This document shows, one piece after another, positions 37,901 through 50,193 of a stretch of DNA of 64,000 nt. The notes below the pieces were generated by a model. That model worked only from the letters and a program-made list of their open reading frames with translations. It did no database searches and had not been told where the DNA came from. A program made the translations under genes and the position numbers. Source of the stretch: Combretum micranthum. Lineage: Eukaryota; Streptophyta; Magnoliopsida; Myrtales; Combretaceae. The stretch is taken from NCBI GenBank assembly GCA_024138025.1, contig JAMXBD010001107.1, forward strand, positions 372,001 to 436,000, in the 5' to 3' direction. Numbering within the stretch: the first letter of the stretch is position 1; every line of letters begins with the position of its first letter.

Positions 37901-38396
37901 AAAGCCTTAAAATCTATAATAGCTTGATTAGGTCTTCTATTTCCACCCAAGCTTTCTTGAACTGAACATGTTCTGTTAAGAATCTCCTAAAACAATCCAA
38001 GGAGAACTTACTGCAATCAAAGAAATACCCAAGAGTAGTTCCTAAAGTTCCCTTCTATCCAAAACAAAGTTAGAGGCATACACGAAAGTGGCCAAGAAAG
38101 AGATATTATCCTCAAGTTTGTGCAAGAGCAATGGTAAAATTGAGGATGCTCCTTTAGAACAATTACATCCCAAACATTAGAATCCTAACATAGCCAAGTA
38201 CGTTTCCTAGCAAGGCTATAAATTGCGAAGTTCCATCTATAATTAAGAGTTTGTTTAATGATAGCTCATTTGAGTGGTTTATTCTAGTTTCAAGCAACCC
38301 TAACAAAGAAATGCCATTTTCAAAACAGGCCTTCTTTACATCGGCTGCTTTGGTAGGATCGCTAATTCCTTGAACATTCCAAGCTGCAAAATTCAT
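34930..38396 (-). pseudogene. LINE ORF2: endonuclease, reverse transcriptase, zinc-binding region (broken)
   Basis: From ATG 38396 the endonuclease start is clear (MNFAAWNVQGISDPTKA, LLGLLETRI). Reverse-transcriptase landmarks follow in several frames: PNSKAPGSDG near 37040, a region resembling the RT finger motif near 36700, HRGLRQGDPLS near 36520 and the catalytic-box variant FVDDLLVF near 36370. The C-terminal end has VRWKKMCSPLSEGGLAIP (35900) and a reverse-transcriptase zinc-binding motif (CYFCYSSVESHEHLFF, 35180). Numerous frameshifts and stops break it, so no active protein is expected. Confidence 0.9.
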
Positions 38397-38437
38397 GATT
38401 ATATAAAAAAAAAAAAAAAAAAACACAAGTTGTTGCG

Positions 38438-40635
38438 CTATGTGTAGGTATGCTTCCTATGTTTGAAGAATCTTTTCTTCTTTTTTCCTAAAGAGCTCTT
38501 ACCATTGCTAGCAAACGAGCTCTTTCCATTACCTGAGGAGGTGCTAGTGGAAAAATCTCTAGGGCAAATTCTATTACCCTTATCCCCCTCTACTAGAGTC
38601 ATAATGGATGTAGAAGTAACACCATTGTTTATCAAGTGTCTGTATTCCTTGTCGATTATTCTCAATATTATTTAAATTTGGAGTTTCTGAAACATGTGAA
38701 GGTATAGGCTTGGTGCTTTGATAATGGTTAAGAATATCCAAGCCTATCTCAACTTCCTTGAGAATCTCTACCTCTTCTTTAACAATCACCTGTCTATTAT
38801 CGCATATGGGTGGTAGATAGATTCTCTTGGCCAAGGATCTCATCAGGACAAGCTGGTTTCTTTCCTTACCAATTGCCTACGAAGAAATAGGCCTTTCCTC
38901 ATCTTGAGAAGCTGGTCTAAAAGAGCAAAAGTGCCCTAACACTTTGCATTTGGTACAACGAGGAGATAACTACTAGTATTCAACAGAAACAAAAGTTGAG
39001 TCACCATATTCACTGACAATTTCAACTTGGTGAACGGGTTGCTCTTTGGCATCATCTCAATGAGTACTCTAGCTTGATTAACTCTCTCTAGATGCAGTAA
39101 GGGTGTTTGCTCGTAATGGGATTCCTACCCCACTCACGAGGGGTAGGCATAAATCTGTTTGGTTCGATTTTTCCTAAAACCAAACCAAATCATAGTTTAT
39201 ATTTTAGTTTTTTTTTTTCCATCTCAAATCAAACCTTAAGTAACATTTTAATTTGAGTTAAAAAAATTTTAAACCATAAAATAACGATTTGGATTACGAA
39301 TTAAATTAAAATTCTAACTAATTTTTTTTTTTTTTGTTCTAGTTGTTTTACATTTGTGCAAATACTTAAATATTTATATCACTTTACAAAGTTTATATTA
39401 TAAATCACGAAAAAATACTTTATGAATTTATCATACTTTTAATCTATAGTTCTCTATAAAATCAGTTATCCACCAATAAAATACATTCACTAACCAATAC
39501 AAAGTAAGTGATAATTTATAATTTTTAATAGAACCATCAAGTTAATCATTTACTAAATAAATTTAGTAAAAATAAAAAATCATATATCAAAAAATTTATT
39601 AATGAATAAAATGATCTGTTGACAAATGCATTAAACAATTAATACATAATAAGAGTTTATAACTGAATAAATAAATTTCATATTTTATAAAGTAAAAAAA
39701 CTATTGAGAAAAAAATAATAGTTCATCATCAACAAAAAATATATAACATGAGCCTAAAAAACAAATTTAAAAATGAATAAGTTGATTTTAATCAATATTC
39801 ACCAAATAATAAATATCAAATGAAATCATATGAACATATATTATATTTAATCAATCATCATAAAAAAAATCTAAAGTTACAACTTACAAGGAAAATATTA
39901 TTATATTTTTCTGAAACAGTTTTATTTGGTTTTATGAATTGGTCTAGTTCATCTTTCAAACTAAACTATAAATTTACGGATTTGTTTGGATTAAAAAATT
40001 TTTAAACCAAGTTATCAAAAAGAATAATGTTTTTGCTTTTATTTGGTTTGGTTCAGTTACGGATAGGTTCGATTATAACGGTTTTCTAACCCATCCCTAT
40101 CACTCGCTAAATAGCTAATACCTTTAGCATCAAGGTATTCACATGGTATCTTTAATAATAAAACCTAAGTCGATAAAATGGATAGTTGTGGCTTATTCAA
40201 GGTTCTCCATTATTGTAAAACCAAATATCTTTGGACAAAGTACCATGGTTTAGCAAGGATGCAATCCAAATTCGAAGAGGAAGCAAAACGAAAACAGAAA
40301 AAACCATCTTTACTTTCCAAAACATTAATAATGCCATAATCCTTCCAAACTCTAGGTGCAATGGACTGCACCAAAGAAAAGGAGATCTTCCGACTAAGGA
40401 AATACCCTACAAGGGTTGACTCCCAATATTTAGCTACTTTTTCAACTATAATTGAATGAGGCTTTACTTTAGTTGTAGTACCCTTAGCAATTAGAGGATG
40501 AAAAGAAAGCTTAAAATCTAAACTTGCCCTATTTAGAGGGGTGCTCTAACCACAAACTTTTAGTAAAAGACTTTTTATTAGGGAAGGAAGATTACCTGTT
40601 TTAGCTTTGTCAAGGACATTATTGAGATCCTCCAT
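38438..40635 (-). pseudogene. LINE ORF1 with DUF4283 and zinc knuckle, split by an hAT-like insertion
   Basis: A start at 40635 (MEDLNNVLDKAKTGN) leads into a DUF4283-like segment near 40390-40150 (VLESKDGFFCFRFAS, then AKPWYFVQRYL). The reading resumes beyond the 39138-40099 insertion, with a zinc-knuckle-like CTKCKVLGHFC near 38935 and a lysine-rich end at 38438. Frameshifts and stops are present. In plant L1-type LINEs this protein binds RNA and accompanies ORF2; here it is defunct. Confidence 0.8.
39138..40099. mobile_element. Non-autonomous hAT-like element, copy 1
   Basis: The 962-bp AT-rich block interrupts LINE ORF1. The ends are GAGGGGTAGGC on the left and, on the opposite strand, TAGGGATGGGT on the right, matching the (C/T)AGGG-type ends of hAT elements. 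The flanking 8-mers are CCACTCAC (39130-39137) and TCACTCGC (40100-40107), equal at 6 of 8 positions with only transitions between them. A second copy at 48702-49624 is alignable along its whole length. No transposase is encoded. Confidence 0.82.
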
Positions 40636-40874
40636 GGTAAAGTTGCCAAAAGTGGGACCAAAGCAATCCGAACCCAATCTAGAGAAAACATAAGGTTGTT
40701 TAGAACCTTAAGCTAGGTTGGTTGTTTTCTATCCAAACATGGAGAAGCATCGTAAGTCTGCCCTATTTTTAGCAAGCAACGGTTCACCCACTGGGTAGTC
40801 GGCCCTATGCTAATGTTGAACACAACCACCTCTCACTGGTGGTGTCAAATGGAGAAGAGGAAAAAACAAAGCAA

Positions 40875-41011
40875 AAAAAAAAAAAAAAAAAGAAGAAGAA
40901 GAAGAGAGAGAAAAGAGGGATGGAGAGGGAGGCCACAGTGAAGAGAGAGAAAGGTGGAGGAGAGAAACAAGAAAGAGAAAGAGAAGGGAAGAGAGGAGAG
41001 AGGACGGGAGA

Positions 41012-41053
<42 letters not shown>

Positions 41054-41340
41054 CGGAGCAAGGGAGGGAGGCTACGGAAGAAAGAGGAGAAGAGCGTGGG
41101 GAAAGAGGCAAAGAGGACCGGAGCGAGGGAGGGAGGCTACGGAAGAAAAAGGAGAAGAGGTTAGGAAAAGAGGCAAAGGGGTGAAGAGACGATGGAGAGA
41201 GAATGATGGGAGGATGAGAAAGGGAGGGAAGGAGAGAGATGGTCAAAATCTAGAGAAGAGCGGGGAGGGAGGAGAGAGAGAGAGGTTGGAGGCTAGGGAA
41301 GGACGGGGAGGAGAGAGAAGGAAGAAAGAGAAAACCCTAA
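40875..41340. repeat. GA/CT-rich block with (GA)n and a 65-bp tandem duplication
   Basis: An almost pure purine + strand includes a (GA)n run at about 41015-41050, followed by two copies of a 65-bp unit beginning GACCGGAGC(A/G)AGGGAGG at 41051 and 41116. Open frames on both strands here are low-complexity (Glu/Arg or Ser/Leu) and are not called. It sits at the 5' side of the LINE and about 350 bp beyond the p24 stop codon. It may be the LINE leader or an independent satellite-like block. Confidence 0.75.
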
Positions 41341-41686
41341 AAAAATTAGAACAGAGGAGAAAGCATTTTCTCTCTCTCAAAAGAGAAGACTTTTTTGTGC
41401 TTTGAAACAGAACTTGTATGACATTAAATCAATTTAGCTGCAGATAGAACTTCACAATGCATCTCAACCAAGCAAAAGTCAAAACTATTTATATGGATGT
41501 GGTATACTCTTTATCACTACAAGCTCGCCATCAAAATGTTCCTTTTTTTGGGTAAGTACATCAAAATGTTCTTAAGATCATCTATTTAAATAATTGGCCA
41601 AAAGTAAGTTCCTTACATAGAACATGGTTTGGTGGGGTTCCTAACAAACATCAGATGAAAGAATGGTGCGTGTACTGCAAAATAAG

Positions 41687-44600
41687 TTAGATGAGTTTCT
41701 TCTTCTCGAAAAAGGTCTTCAAGTGCCATAGCTGCAAGCCAGCAACTGATAAGCAAACAAAGAGTGACAGGAAACTCAGCATTGCCATTTTTGAGTTGGT
41801 TGCCACGTTGAGTTCTTGCATCTCTTCTTCCCTGTGACCGCACACACAAATTTTTTCAAATTCCTCATAAATGTAGTGGAATTACACAGGAAAAAAAATT
41901 AATAAAATGACAAAATTATACCACAAGAGCCTTAGTTTCACCTGCTTTTTCCATTTAGGGTGTAGGTTTCTACATCTTCCCAAAATGAAGTCAATGGTTT
42001 AGAAAATATTTGAAGGAGGCATGCCATCTAGTACACCTGGAGGGAAGTCCGTTTTCAAACCACACCCCCCCAACCACCCACGAACCCACCCCCCCGCGCA
42101 AACCAATTTTGGAAAAAAACATAAAAAATAGATCCAAAACCTTTCAACAGCATTGCTGACAAGTTATTTTCTGAATTGCAGGCTCTATATGGAAAAATCC
42201 TCGAACATTAAACTCAAGAACGAAAAAAGTGTGCAAAATAAAGACCCTATTGCGTAATTATCCAATAATAAAAATTCAAGCAGTTCCCAGAATTTAAAAT
42301 TCAACAATCCGGTTTTTACCTTTCGCGCAGATAAAACATCTCCTCATGAATGGAATTGATGGTATCATGCAATTTCTTGAGCTCCAGTTCCATCACCTAG
42401 CATTTAAGGATGCAGAAAGTAAATTCATCTACACATATCAGGTTCATAGGAGAAGATGCATCACCAAAAGGTAAAATATAAGATGGCTATCATCACGTGG
42501 AGATGAAAGTCCTGTTTATTATATGGTGTAAACTCACTGAAACAAGGCGAAGTTCAAACTAAGATCTATATGATCTTGGAGTTTGTCGATCTAAATGGTG
42601 CTTCAAAATGAAACAAAAAGGAGCAGTGTGTTTATACAAGTCGTAGAGGTGAAAATCCAGTAGATGTGGGAAAGAAAAGAAAACCTATATTTTAAGATAT
42701 ATTAGTAAATATATGATAGTTAAATTATCTTATTGACAATATGCTGGGTACAATCTTGATACATGGAAAAAAGCACTTGCTCAACTCGGAAACAGGATAT
42801 CACATAATAAATTCAGAAGCAAAACCACATATAGAGAAAATTAGCAGGAGAAGCAGGAAGCAACAGTGGGATAAAATGTTATCTTAATTGCAAGTAAAAA
42901 CTGAGTAGCTTTCATTCAAGACCTAGATTTCACATAACAAATTTCTTTATCTGTTGCAGGGTAAACACAGTTGATAAGGTTACATATGGCTTTGCAGGTT
43001 AGTTCTTACCAGGACCAAAAACCCTGACTTGTCCCACCAACCCCCACCCCCACCTAAGGGAAAAATAAATAAATAAATAAAATAATAATAATAATAATTA
43101 AATATTTCCAGAAACCTTGATTCCATACAGCCACATCTTTTTACTGGATATGGCATCATCTCAATGTATTTTAATCAAAGAATGGGATAGTTGGGGCAAA
43201 ATTTTGCAATTTTATATAAGGGCTACTTTTCCACATTGATACTAGACTAGAGTAACACAGCCATAATGCATTTATGGTATAGGATCAGGTTTAAAGGCTA
43301 GTTTGTGGTTTATCATGGCTGAAGTCACCACTTGAAACCTCCTTGCTTTTGCTAGTCTTAATTCCTTGTTGACCTATTTTGTTGACAATGATTATGGCTT
43401 GTTAAGAAAGAACCTGGATATCTATGAATTAATGAGAACGTAGTGTTTTTGAAAAAATATCAGATCCCCAGCCAATTTTTGTCTTGCAGTATTTGCACGG
43501 ATACTTCAGGATATAACTTCAAAAATACAGAATATAAATCCACAATCTGCACTTTGCACAATAATCGGAAGCAGCATAATAGCAAAACTCTATATAACTA
43601 CACACAACAGCTGACCATAGCACAATTTAATGCAGACACTACACAATACAAACACAAATGACTACACAAACACAGTAACATCAATCATAGAACAGACACA
43701 CAGATATATTTAATTTTATTGTATGTACACATGCTTAAAGGGTATTAGGAGGTCTGTATCATGTTTTGGAGCCTGCTGCAGTAATGCTAACAGTGTACCT
43801 CAAAATAAAGAACATCTATACAAATTATAATAAAAAATATGTAAATTTAATGTATTTGTTCATAAGTAACATTTTATATGTTTGTTCATGCCAAGATATG
43901 TTTATGGAAAACTATTACTACCTTCACTAATTCACTCTGTTCTCTATATTTTTTCCTTCAAAAATTCATATGGAGTAAATTAGTCACTTTGAACTTAATA
44001 ATATAGAATATACAGAACCTAGCATGCTGCCATTAAAGCTCAATTCAATCAAAACTACTATAAAACAGGTTGGACACAGAGCTGGCAGCAGATTAGACTT
44101 AAGATGAAGAGGGAATGGGATTTTCAGAAGTGAATCCTAGTGAGAAAAAACAAACCCATTGCAATGATAGGGCAAATAAAAGATGGGTTTATCAATTTAC
44201 CAGCCTTAAAAGAGAGGAGACACACTTTATAACCATCAGTCTGCTGATCACCAGTTCAAGTGGCCACCAAGCTGGCAATATGTAAACCAGATATTGGTTC
44301 AAGGAACCAATCTTTCTGGCAAAAAGACCCAAGGCTCAATGGGATTTGCTATGCAAGTCAGGCCCTTTTTTACAGCAGAGCAGCATTTTATAACTTTCAA
44401 ACCCTGCCACAAGTGCTAATGCAACACATAGGCAACTTATAATTCTGCCACTACAAAGTAATGCAAGGAAGACTTGAACAAAAAAAGGCCCTTCCTTGTA
44501 TGCTTTGCATATAACTTGCAATACAATAGTCCAGCAACCTCTCAATTCACATTTTAAGTCTCTGTGATTAGAGAAAATAGGAGGACTTGTTTACTGCAAA

Positions 44601-45986
44601 AATTTTATATTCTTTACCCAAAAAAAATTAGGAGAACTTTTCATGCAATTGAGTCTTAGTTCGCCTATAACTAAAGATAGGATAATTCATTTGTTCAGTA
44701 GACGGTGTAAGGGAACAGCATTTTGTAGAATTACAAATCTCTTATATTTAATTAATGAACTGTTGTGTAGAAAACTGTATATAAAGCAGCTTATACGAAC
44801 ATAAATAATAATGATGATGATGATCTGTACAAGAAAGTTATCACTTTAATGAACACTACAGATGGGATATTTTATCAATTAATAAAATTCATGCAGATAT
44901 CTATATAGAATTGTTAAAACATTAGTTGTTATAGCTGCCTGAGAGAAGGATTAGAACTGGATTTAGTTCATGCAATTCCTCACTTTCCACAAAAGTTCTA
45001 TTCCCTATCAAATTTGAGTCTAAAAAATTGGCATTGGCAGCACTCCCACCAATTAAATTTTTCTTGTAACAAACTGGTTCAAAACCAAAAGGAACATCCT
45101 CTACTAAGCGGAAATAGTACCTATGGTTCCATCAGTTTCTCGGCCCCAAGCAACATCTACTTCTTTTGATTACAACAATTATCATACTTTTTGCTTTCAG
45201 CAAACAACCTAAGCATAGAATATGAGCTCACAACCAAAATTAGTAGAGAAACAGCAACAACTTACATCAACTTGACCTTTCTTAGCAACATTACTCCAAT
45301 CCTTGGTAGCCATACCAGTCTTCCAGTCGAAATCCACCGTCAAAGTTGTTTGTGGACTGTGATCGATTGCATAAAAGCAAGCCATATAATCACCAGCTTC
45401 TGCAGCTGTGAATGCAAACTGACCCGAATCCACATTTTCCGCATTATGATAACTATTCCCATAACTTGAAGTAACCTATACCCAGTCAAAAACATTCATA
45501 CGCTTACTCACAACATCAATCATAACCCATCCCAAATCACATGCTAGGAATTATTCATAATTATTTCAGAAACAGAATTTGCAACTAAAATAGACAAAAT
45601 CAAGCACACAAATCTCGATCAACATGCAAAACAAAACCCAGATGCAGAAAACCAAATCTAAGAATACCCATTTGCTTAATTTCGACAAATAACAGAAGAA
45701 ATGCATAAAAATGACAGGAAAATTTGACTAGAACAAAAAATTAGGGTTAAAGTTAGGATCTTGAAATTACCCTAACGGTGAGTTTATGAGTTTCGGGCAT
45801 GGGGTGGCCTTCGTTAGGGTTAATGATGGAATATTGACCCACTGTCATTGAATTGCTTTTGATGTCTTCGGCTATACATTTTGTGCGACCTGATTGCAAT
45901 TCGAATCTAATGGAGAATGACAAAGGAAAAGAACAACATAAGAGGGTCAAAAGAAGAGGAACAAAATGGATGTTTGAATGAATCAT
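41687..45986 (-). CDS. p24delta: p24-delta family protein (emp24/GOLD cargo receptor)
   Basis: The model is complement(41687..41831, 42320..42396, 45266..45475, 45771..45986): 648 nt, 215 aa, GT-AG introns, frame kept at every junction. p24 proteins cycle between ER and Golgi in COPII and COPI vesicles and help select cargo and retrieve ER proteins. Visible parts are a signal peptide (residues 1-25, MIHSNIHFVPLLLTLLCC), and a GOLD domain (about 26-140) with Cys37 in GRTKC and Cys98 in YMACFYAIDHSP, likely a disulfide. A coiled coil follows (VMELELKKLHDTINSIHEEM), then a transmembrane segment near residues 185-205 (MAMLSFLSLFVCLSVAGLQL). The short cytosolic tail has the paired aromatic FF and a terminal KKKLI dilysine-type COPI signal, typical of the delta subfamily. 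Intron 2 is long (2,869 nt). The gene looks intact and is framed by transposons. Confidence 0.95.
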
Positions 45987-46150
45987 AGTAAGGAGGTAAA
46001 AGAAGAAAGGGAAGCCACAGAGAGAGAGAGGGAATGGGAAGTTGGAATATCGGAAATTTTCAATTTGGAATGTAAATGCAATGTTATGGGAGAATCAGCG
46101 TGCACGAACACTGTTATCAACCGAATCTTATTCATATAACAAAATAGTTC
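45987..46150 (-). promoter_or_regulatory. Putative core promoter and leader of the p24-delta gene
   Basis: Upstream of the start codon the - strand carries a CT-rich patch (46019-46032), common near plant transcription starts, and a TATA-like TTATATGAAT near 46130. Without transcript data the start site is only a guess. Confidence 0.3.
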
Positions 46151-48395
46151 TTTAACTACCCCCCGGCTCTCTCTTCCTCCTCATTTTTTCTAAGAAAAAT
46201 TGTTCACTCTTTTACTTTTTTTTTTTTTTTTAATGCAATGCAGGTAAATTATTCACTAGTGTGATTAAAATCAATATTATAGGACTTTAATTTGACAAGC
46301 CAAAAAGATTAAGAATTAATAAGTAAAACCAAGTTAAATCAAAGATTAGATCAGTTGGGCTGTTTTGTTTTCGAAAAAATGAAATTCAATCAAATTGAAC
46401 CAATGAGTCAACCCAACTTTGATAACAATGATTAAAACAAAAAGAAAAAAAAATCGTTTAGTTGAATAAGTCGAAGATCTCTTAGATAAAATTAGATACA
46501 TCCTTAATTATTTTTTTTTTCATTATAATCGGAATGGATTTAAACTTGATTTATTCTAATTAAAATACTAATAGTGATAATTATAAGCTATAAAGATATA
46601 AAATTATCGGGACTCTTAACTTACATTTGAAAAAATAATTTTATATATGATTCATTGGTAGACAATAATGTAACTATCTTTTTAGAAATTGAATTGGCAA
46701 ATCTATAGTCTTCCTTCCACTTGACCTTTTTCCTACACAAATTACATAGCATTAAAATAATAATAATAATTACATTAGTATCAACATTTCATTTCAGATG
46801 AAGGGTTTCAAAGGAGTTGAATCCAATAAAATAATATTAAAAACCTTTAGAGATCGAGCAATATCATGTCCAAAAACAATAATCTAGAGCTTTGCTTCAA
46901 GAGGTGCAGTAAGAGTAATGGATTTTGCAAAACCGCAAATTAAATTTTAATGTTCATTTTGAATCGGACCCCTACACCCAAGTTATAGATATCAGAGCAA
47001 ACAATTGCATCGCAATTCAACCGAACCCAATCATTATTTAAAGGGGTCTACACTAGTAATGTTCCCACCGTATAGAGTTTTCTTTTTAATCATTTCTCAT
47101 GTAGCGGTCATTGTTCTTAGATAAAATCACTCCTGGGATTGCTAAGAATGGAAATTATTAAGATAAGTTGCATATTCGGAACTCATGTAGAAGTTGCAAG
47201 ATTCGTTGTTGGATCTTGTATCTAAAGTAGTAGGTGCAATGTTTTGTACTAGATTTGTCTATTTGTAGTAAGTTAAAAAAGATAGGTCCAATGTATTTGT
47301 GGTAAGTTTGTCCATCAAGTAACATGATATAATAACATCCCTTACTAACCGGAATCTGGTAATATGAAAGTTTTTTCAATGTGTCATCCCACAATCTCCA
47401 TAGCAAGGATTAAAAGGAACAATTCTAAAACACTTTTACATTTACTTTTGCACTCTTTTAAATATTGTAGTTGAACTCCAAGTGTTCTTTAAATGGTCAG
47501 GAGAAGGATTGTGTGAAAAAAAAAAAAAAAAAAAAAATCTAAGTTAGTAATCAATCTAGTAGCATCCTTCACTCAACTCAAAAAAAGGGATCTAGAATTT
47601 CAAATACTTTTGTCAAGTTATCTATAGGGAGAGCATTATTTATGGCTTTTGAAATGAAATACTAGCTCTCTCTTTTTTTTTATGACTGGGGTTCTCTAAC
47701 TTCGTATCTCCTTTCAATCACAATATGACTGAATTTTTTAACAGGGTCACGTAGATAATGCCATTAGAGTTGCACTTCCAAATGTCTTGATTTTCCATTT
47801 AAGTTCATCAACCAAACATTTCCTAAAAAGGTCCTCTACCCGTTGGTTGGATGGAAATATGATGAGATCTCCCTCTCATGTATTTAAACCATTCCATGCA
47901 TCGACAACAGTTAAGTTCCAACTATTATGGTTTAAGGTCTTACAATAAATTGCCCAAGGGCATCGCCATGGACCCAATTCAGTGCTACAAAGAAGTAGTC
48001 AACCTTTACTCAAATTGACTAATGAATTCTCTTTAAACCCACTTTACAGTGTTCATTTTGCATAACACGAATTTGTTTTTACTTTTCATTCATCTCTAAA
48101 ACCCTTGTACCTCTCTTTGAGTTTGTCCGTCATAAGACAATCTTAACTTCCATATTATCCTAGCTATGCATGCTTTATGTGCTTTTCTTAAATTTTACGG
48201 TCTTAAGTAATCAATAGACGAGGGCCTTTTCGATTAATCCCAAACAATCCAATGCCATTATTCCCTTTTTAGTTGTTGGAACCTGGAGAAAGCTCCTATT
48301 TAGCTTCCCTGATTTTTCAAGAAAAAGTTCAAATGGGAATATAGCTTGCAAAAGGTAATCGGATGTGTCCTCCAATACCGATGAGATCAATATTT
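46151..48395. other. Spacer with no recognised gene
   Basis: This is AT-rich with several A/T homopolymers (for example A22 near 47517). The - strand frame at 47158-47406 and pieces up to 48130 look vaguely protein-like but match no family I can name and are broken. They could be an ancient transposon remnant. Confidence 0.5.
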
Positions 48396-48506
48396 TTCTT
48401 CTTTTTTTTTTTTTTTGCCAATTACAATGGAAGAGAGGAGATTCGAATCTGATACCTCTCACATGAAAGTCCAAGAGAAATACCACCATGCTATAAGACC
48501 ATGATA
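48396..48506 (-). mobile_element. tRNA-derived SINE, - strand, with target duplication
   Basis: On the - strand a box A-like TATAGCATGGTGGTAT is followed by the box B-like GATTCGAATCTCC and a poly(A) tail (T-run at 48402-48416 on the + strand). The flanks are ATGAGATCAA(T/C)ATTT at 48381-48395 and 48507-48521, a 15-bp duplication with one difference. Confidence 0.88.
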
Positions 48507-48701
48507 ATGAGATCAACATTTGAAGATAAGTTTTCATTATCTAACCCTCAAGGAAACTTCGAGTGATGCTCAATCTAAAGGGTCGGGTTCATTGTTGTTT
48601 GTTGGTGTGGAGAAGATGTGAGGATGTTAGTATGTGCTTGTTTGTCTCTAAAGTACAGAAAAATTTTGAAGGTTTTTAAATATTTTCATTAATAATCTAA
48701 C

Positions 48702-49624
48702 TAGTGGGAGGCATAGATTGATATAGTTCGGCTTTTACTAAAAATCAAACCAAACCATTATTTACGGTTTGATTTTTTTCCACTTTAAACCAATCCATTA
48801 AATAACGGTTTTGTTCAGTTCGGATTATGGATTAAATCAAAATTCTAATTAAAAAAAAAAAACTTTGTTATAATATTTTACATTTTTGTAGATATTCAAA
48901 TATTGAAATTACTCTACAATGTTCATGTTTTAAATCACAATAAAATACGTCATAAATCCATCACATTTATAATCTAAGTTTTCTATAAAAATCATTTAGT
49001 CATCATTCAGTTATCCACTAATAAAATACACTCACTAACTAATACATAGTAAACTATAGTATATAATCCCTTAAAAAAGTCAACTATCTACTAAAAAATT
49101 TGGCCAAAAAAAAAATTAGCCAACAAAAAGTCATTTTATGAATAAAAGTGACGTAGTAACAAAATACAATGAACAACTAATACATAATAAGAATTATAAC
49201 TAAATAGCAAAATCCATACGCCATAGAGTTCAAATGATTAACAAAAAACAATACTAAATTACCAATAGGAGAATATATCTTCAATGTAAAAAGCAATTTT
49301 GAAAAAAGGAACAAGTTAACATTAACAAATATTCATCATATAATAAATATCATAATAAAATTATAAGAACATACATGACCTCTAATCAACCATCATAATA
49401 AAATTTATAGTGATAAGTAAAATATTTTTATACTTCTCTAAAATCGTTTGGTTCGATTTTACAAATTGGTTTGGTGTACCCCATCAAACCAACCATAAAT
49501 TTATGCATTGGTTCAAATTGAGAATTTTCTAAATTAAATTTAGAAAAAAAAAACCCATATTTTCGGTTTTACTTGATTCAATTGTAAATTGATTCAGTTT
49601 GATTGATTTTTTTGGCCGTCCCTA
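48702..49624. mobile_element. Non-autonomous hAT-like element, copy 2
   Basis: This 923-bp block aligns end to end with 39138-40099. Shared landmarks include AATACATAATAAGA, TTATCCAC(C/T)AATAAAATACA and TCAACCATCATAA-type segments. The left end is TAGTGGGAGGC and the right end, on the opposite strand, TAGGGACGGCC. The 8-bp target duplication is AATCTAAC (48694-48701) and GATCTAAC. The latter is visible intact only at 50189-50196, because a LINE fragment later inserted across this border. Confidence 0.87.
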
Positions 49625-49629
49625 GATCT

Positions 49630-50176
49630 TTTTTTTTTTTTTTTGACCGAAAAGAGATAATTATATTTAATCAAACTTACCCATTATCTGGGACAATACA
49701 TGAAAAGTCAGTACAATTCAAAACATCCCGATCTAGTAGCTTTTGAAGGGAGGATGGGGTGGAGATCCACCAATCCATCGGACACATCCTCCTTCTGAAA
49801 GACGTAGCTACCCAATTAGCAACACAATTTGCATTTCGTCTTACAAAAATAAAAGAACAAGAAACATTTCTTAAGCTAGACAAAGCCGATAAAGCTTCTT
49901 CAAAAAAAGGTTGAGAAGACCAATGAAGACCCTCCCGCCAACCATTGAAAGCATGAGTCACCTGTTTGCAATCTGATTCAAATAAAATAGTTGACCATCC
50001 CTTTTTCCTTGCTAAATGTACCCCAAGGGATACGGCTGCAATCTCACTAGCTTCTGCTGAGGGAAATAAGCCCCACGATAAGGCCCCTCCAATAAGCCTG
50101 CCCTTATTATCTCTCCCAACAGCTGCCGCTGCCCCCCATTCATTAGAGCCCACCCAAGACCCATCCGTGTTAATTC
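49630..50176 (-). mobile_element. 5'-truncated LINE fragment with RNase H domain and 17-bp target duplication
   Basis: The insertion is bounded by perfect 17-mers, TGGCCGTCCCTAGATCT, at 49613-49629 and 50177-50193. The - strand 3' end reads TTCGGTC followed by a poly(A) tail (T-run 49629-49644 on the + strand). The encoded piece at 49677-50153 is an RNase H-like domain of plant LINEs. Perfect duplications plus poly(A) are the signature of target-primed reverse transcription. Confidence 0.95.
49677..50153 (-). pseudogene. LINE RNase H-like domain (RVT_3 type), 158 codons open
   Basis: RNase H-like residues are visible: WGAAAAVGRDNKGRLIGG at the first strand, the glutamate in AEASEIAAVSLGVHLA, the aspartate in ILFESDCKQVTHAFN and the terminal VRRNANCVANWVA. 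The frame is open through 158 codons but is only the 3' part of a longer LINE ORF2, so it is not a complete gene. Good preservation suggests a younger insertion than the LINE at 34.7-40.9 kb. Confidence 0.88.
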
Positions 50177-50193
50177 TGGCCGTCCCTAGATCT

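Larger units (their letters stand above)
34737..40865 (-). mobile_element. LINE (non-LTR retrotransposon), decayed, interrupted by an hAT-like element
   Basis: Read on the - strand, a DUF4283/zinc-knuckle ORF1 remnant (40635 to 38438) is followed by an endonuclease and reverse-transcriptase ORF2 remnant (38396 to about 34930). A short A-run marks the 3' end (T-run at 34737-34745 on the + strand). The 5' limit is uncertain; the GA-rich block at 40875-41340 may be its 5' leader. A 962-bp element at 39138-40099 splits ORF1. No target duplication of the LINE itself was found. Confidence 0.85.

Noticed and set aside
40810..41405. Several long frames on both strands in the GA-rich block
   Set aside because: Products are Glu/Arg-rich or Ser/Leu-rich low-complexity sequence from (GA)n and a 65-bp duplication.
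41613..41849. 78-codon frame on the - strand starting MCVRSQGRRD
   Set aside because: It overlaps the last exon of the p24-delta gene in a different frame; the splice-consistent frame gives the expected transmembrane segment and KKLI tail.
47158..47406. 82-codon frame starting MLWRLWDDTL as a gene
   Set aside because: It has a somewhat protein-like composition but matches no family I can identify and has no supporting neighbours or splice-consistent extension.
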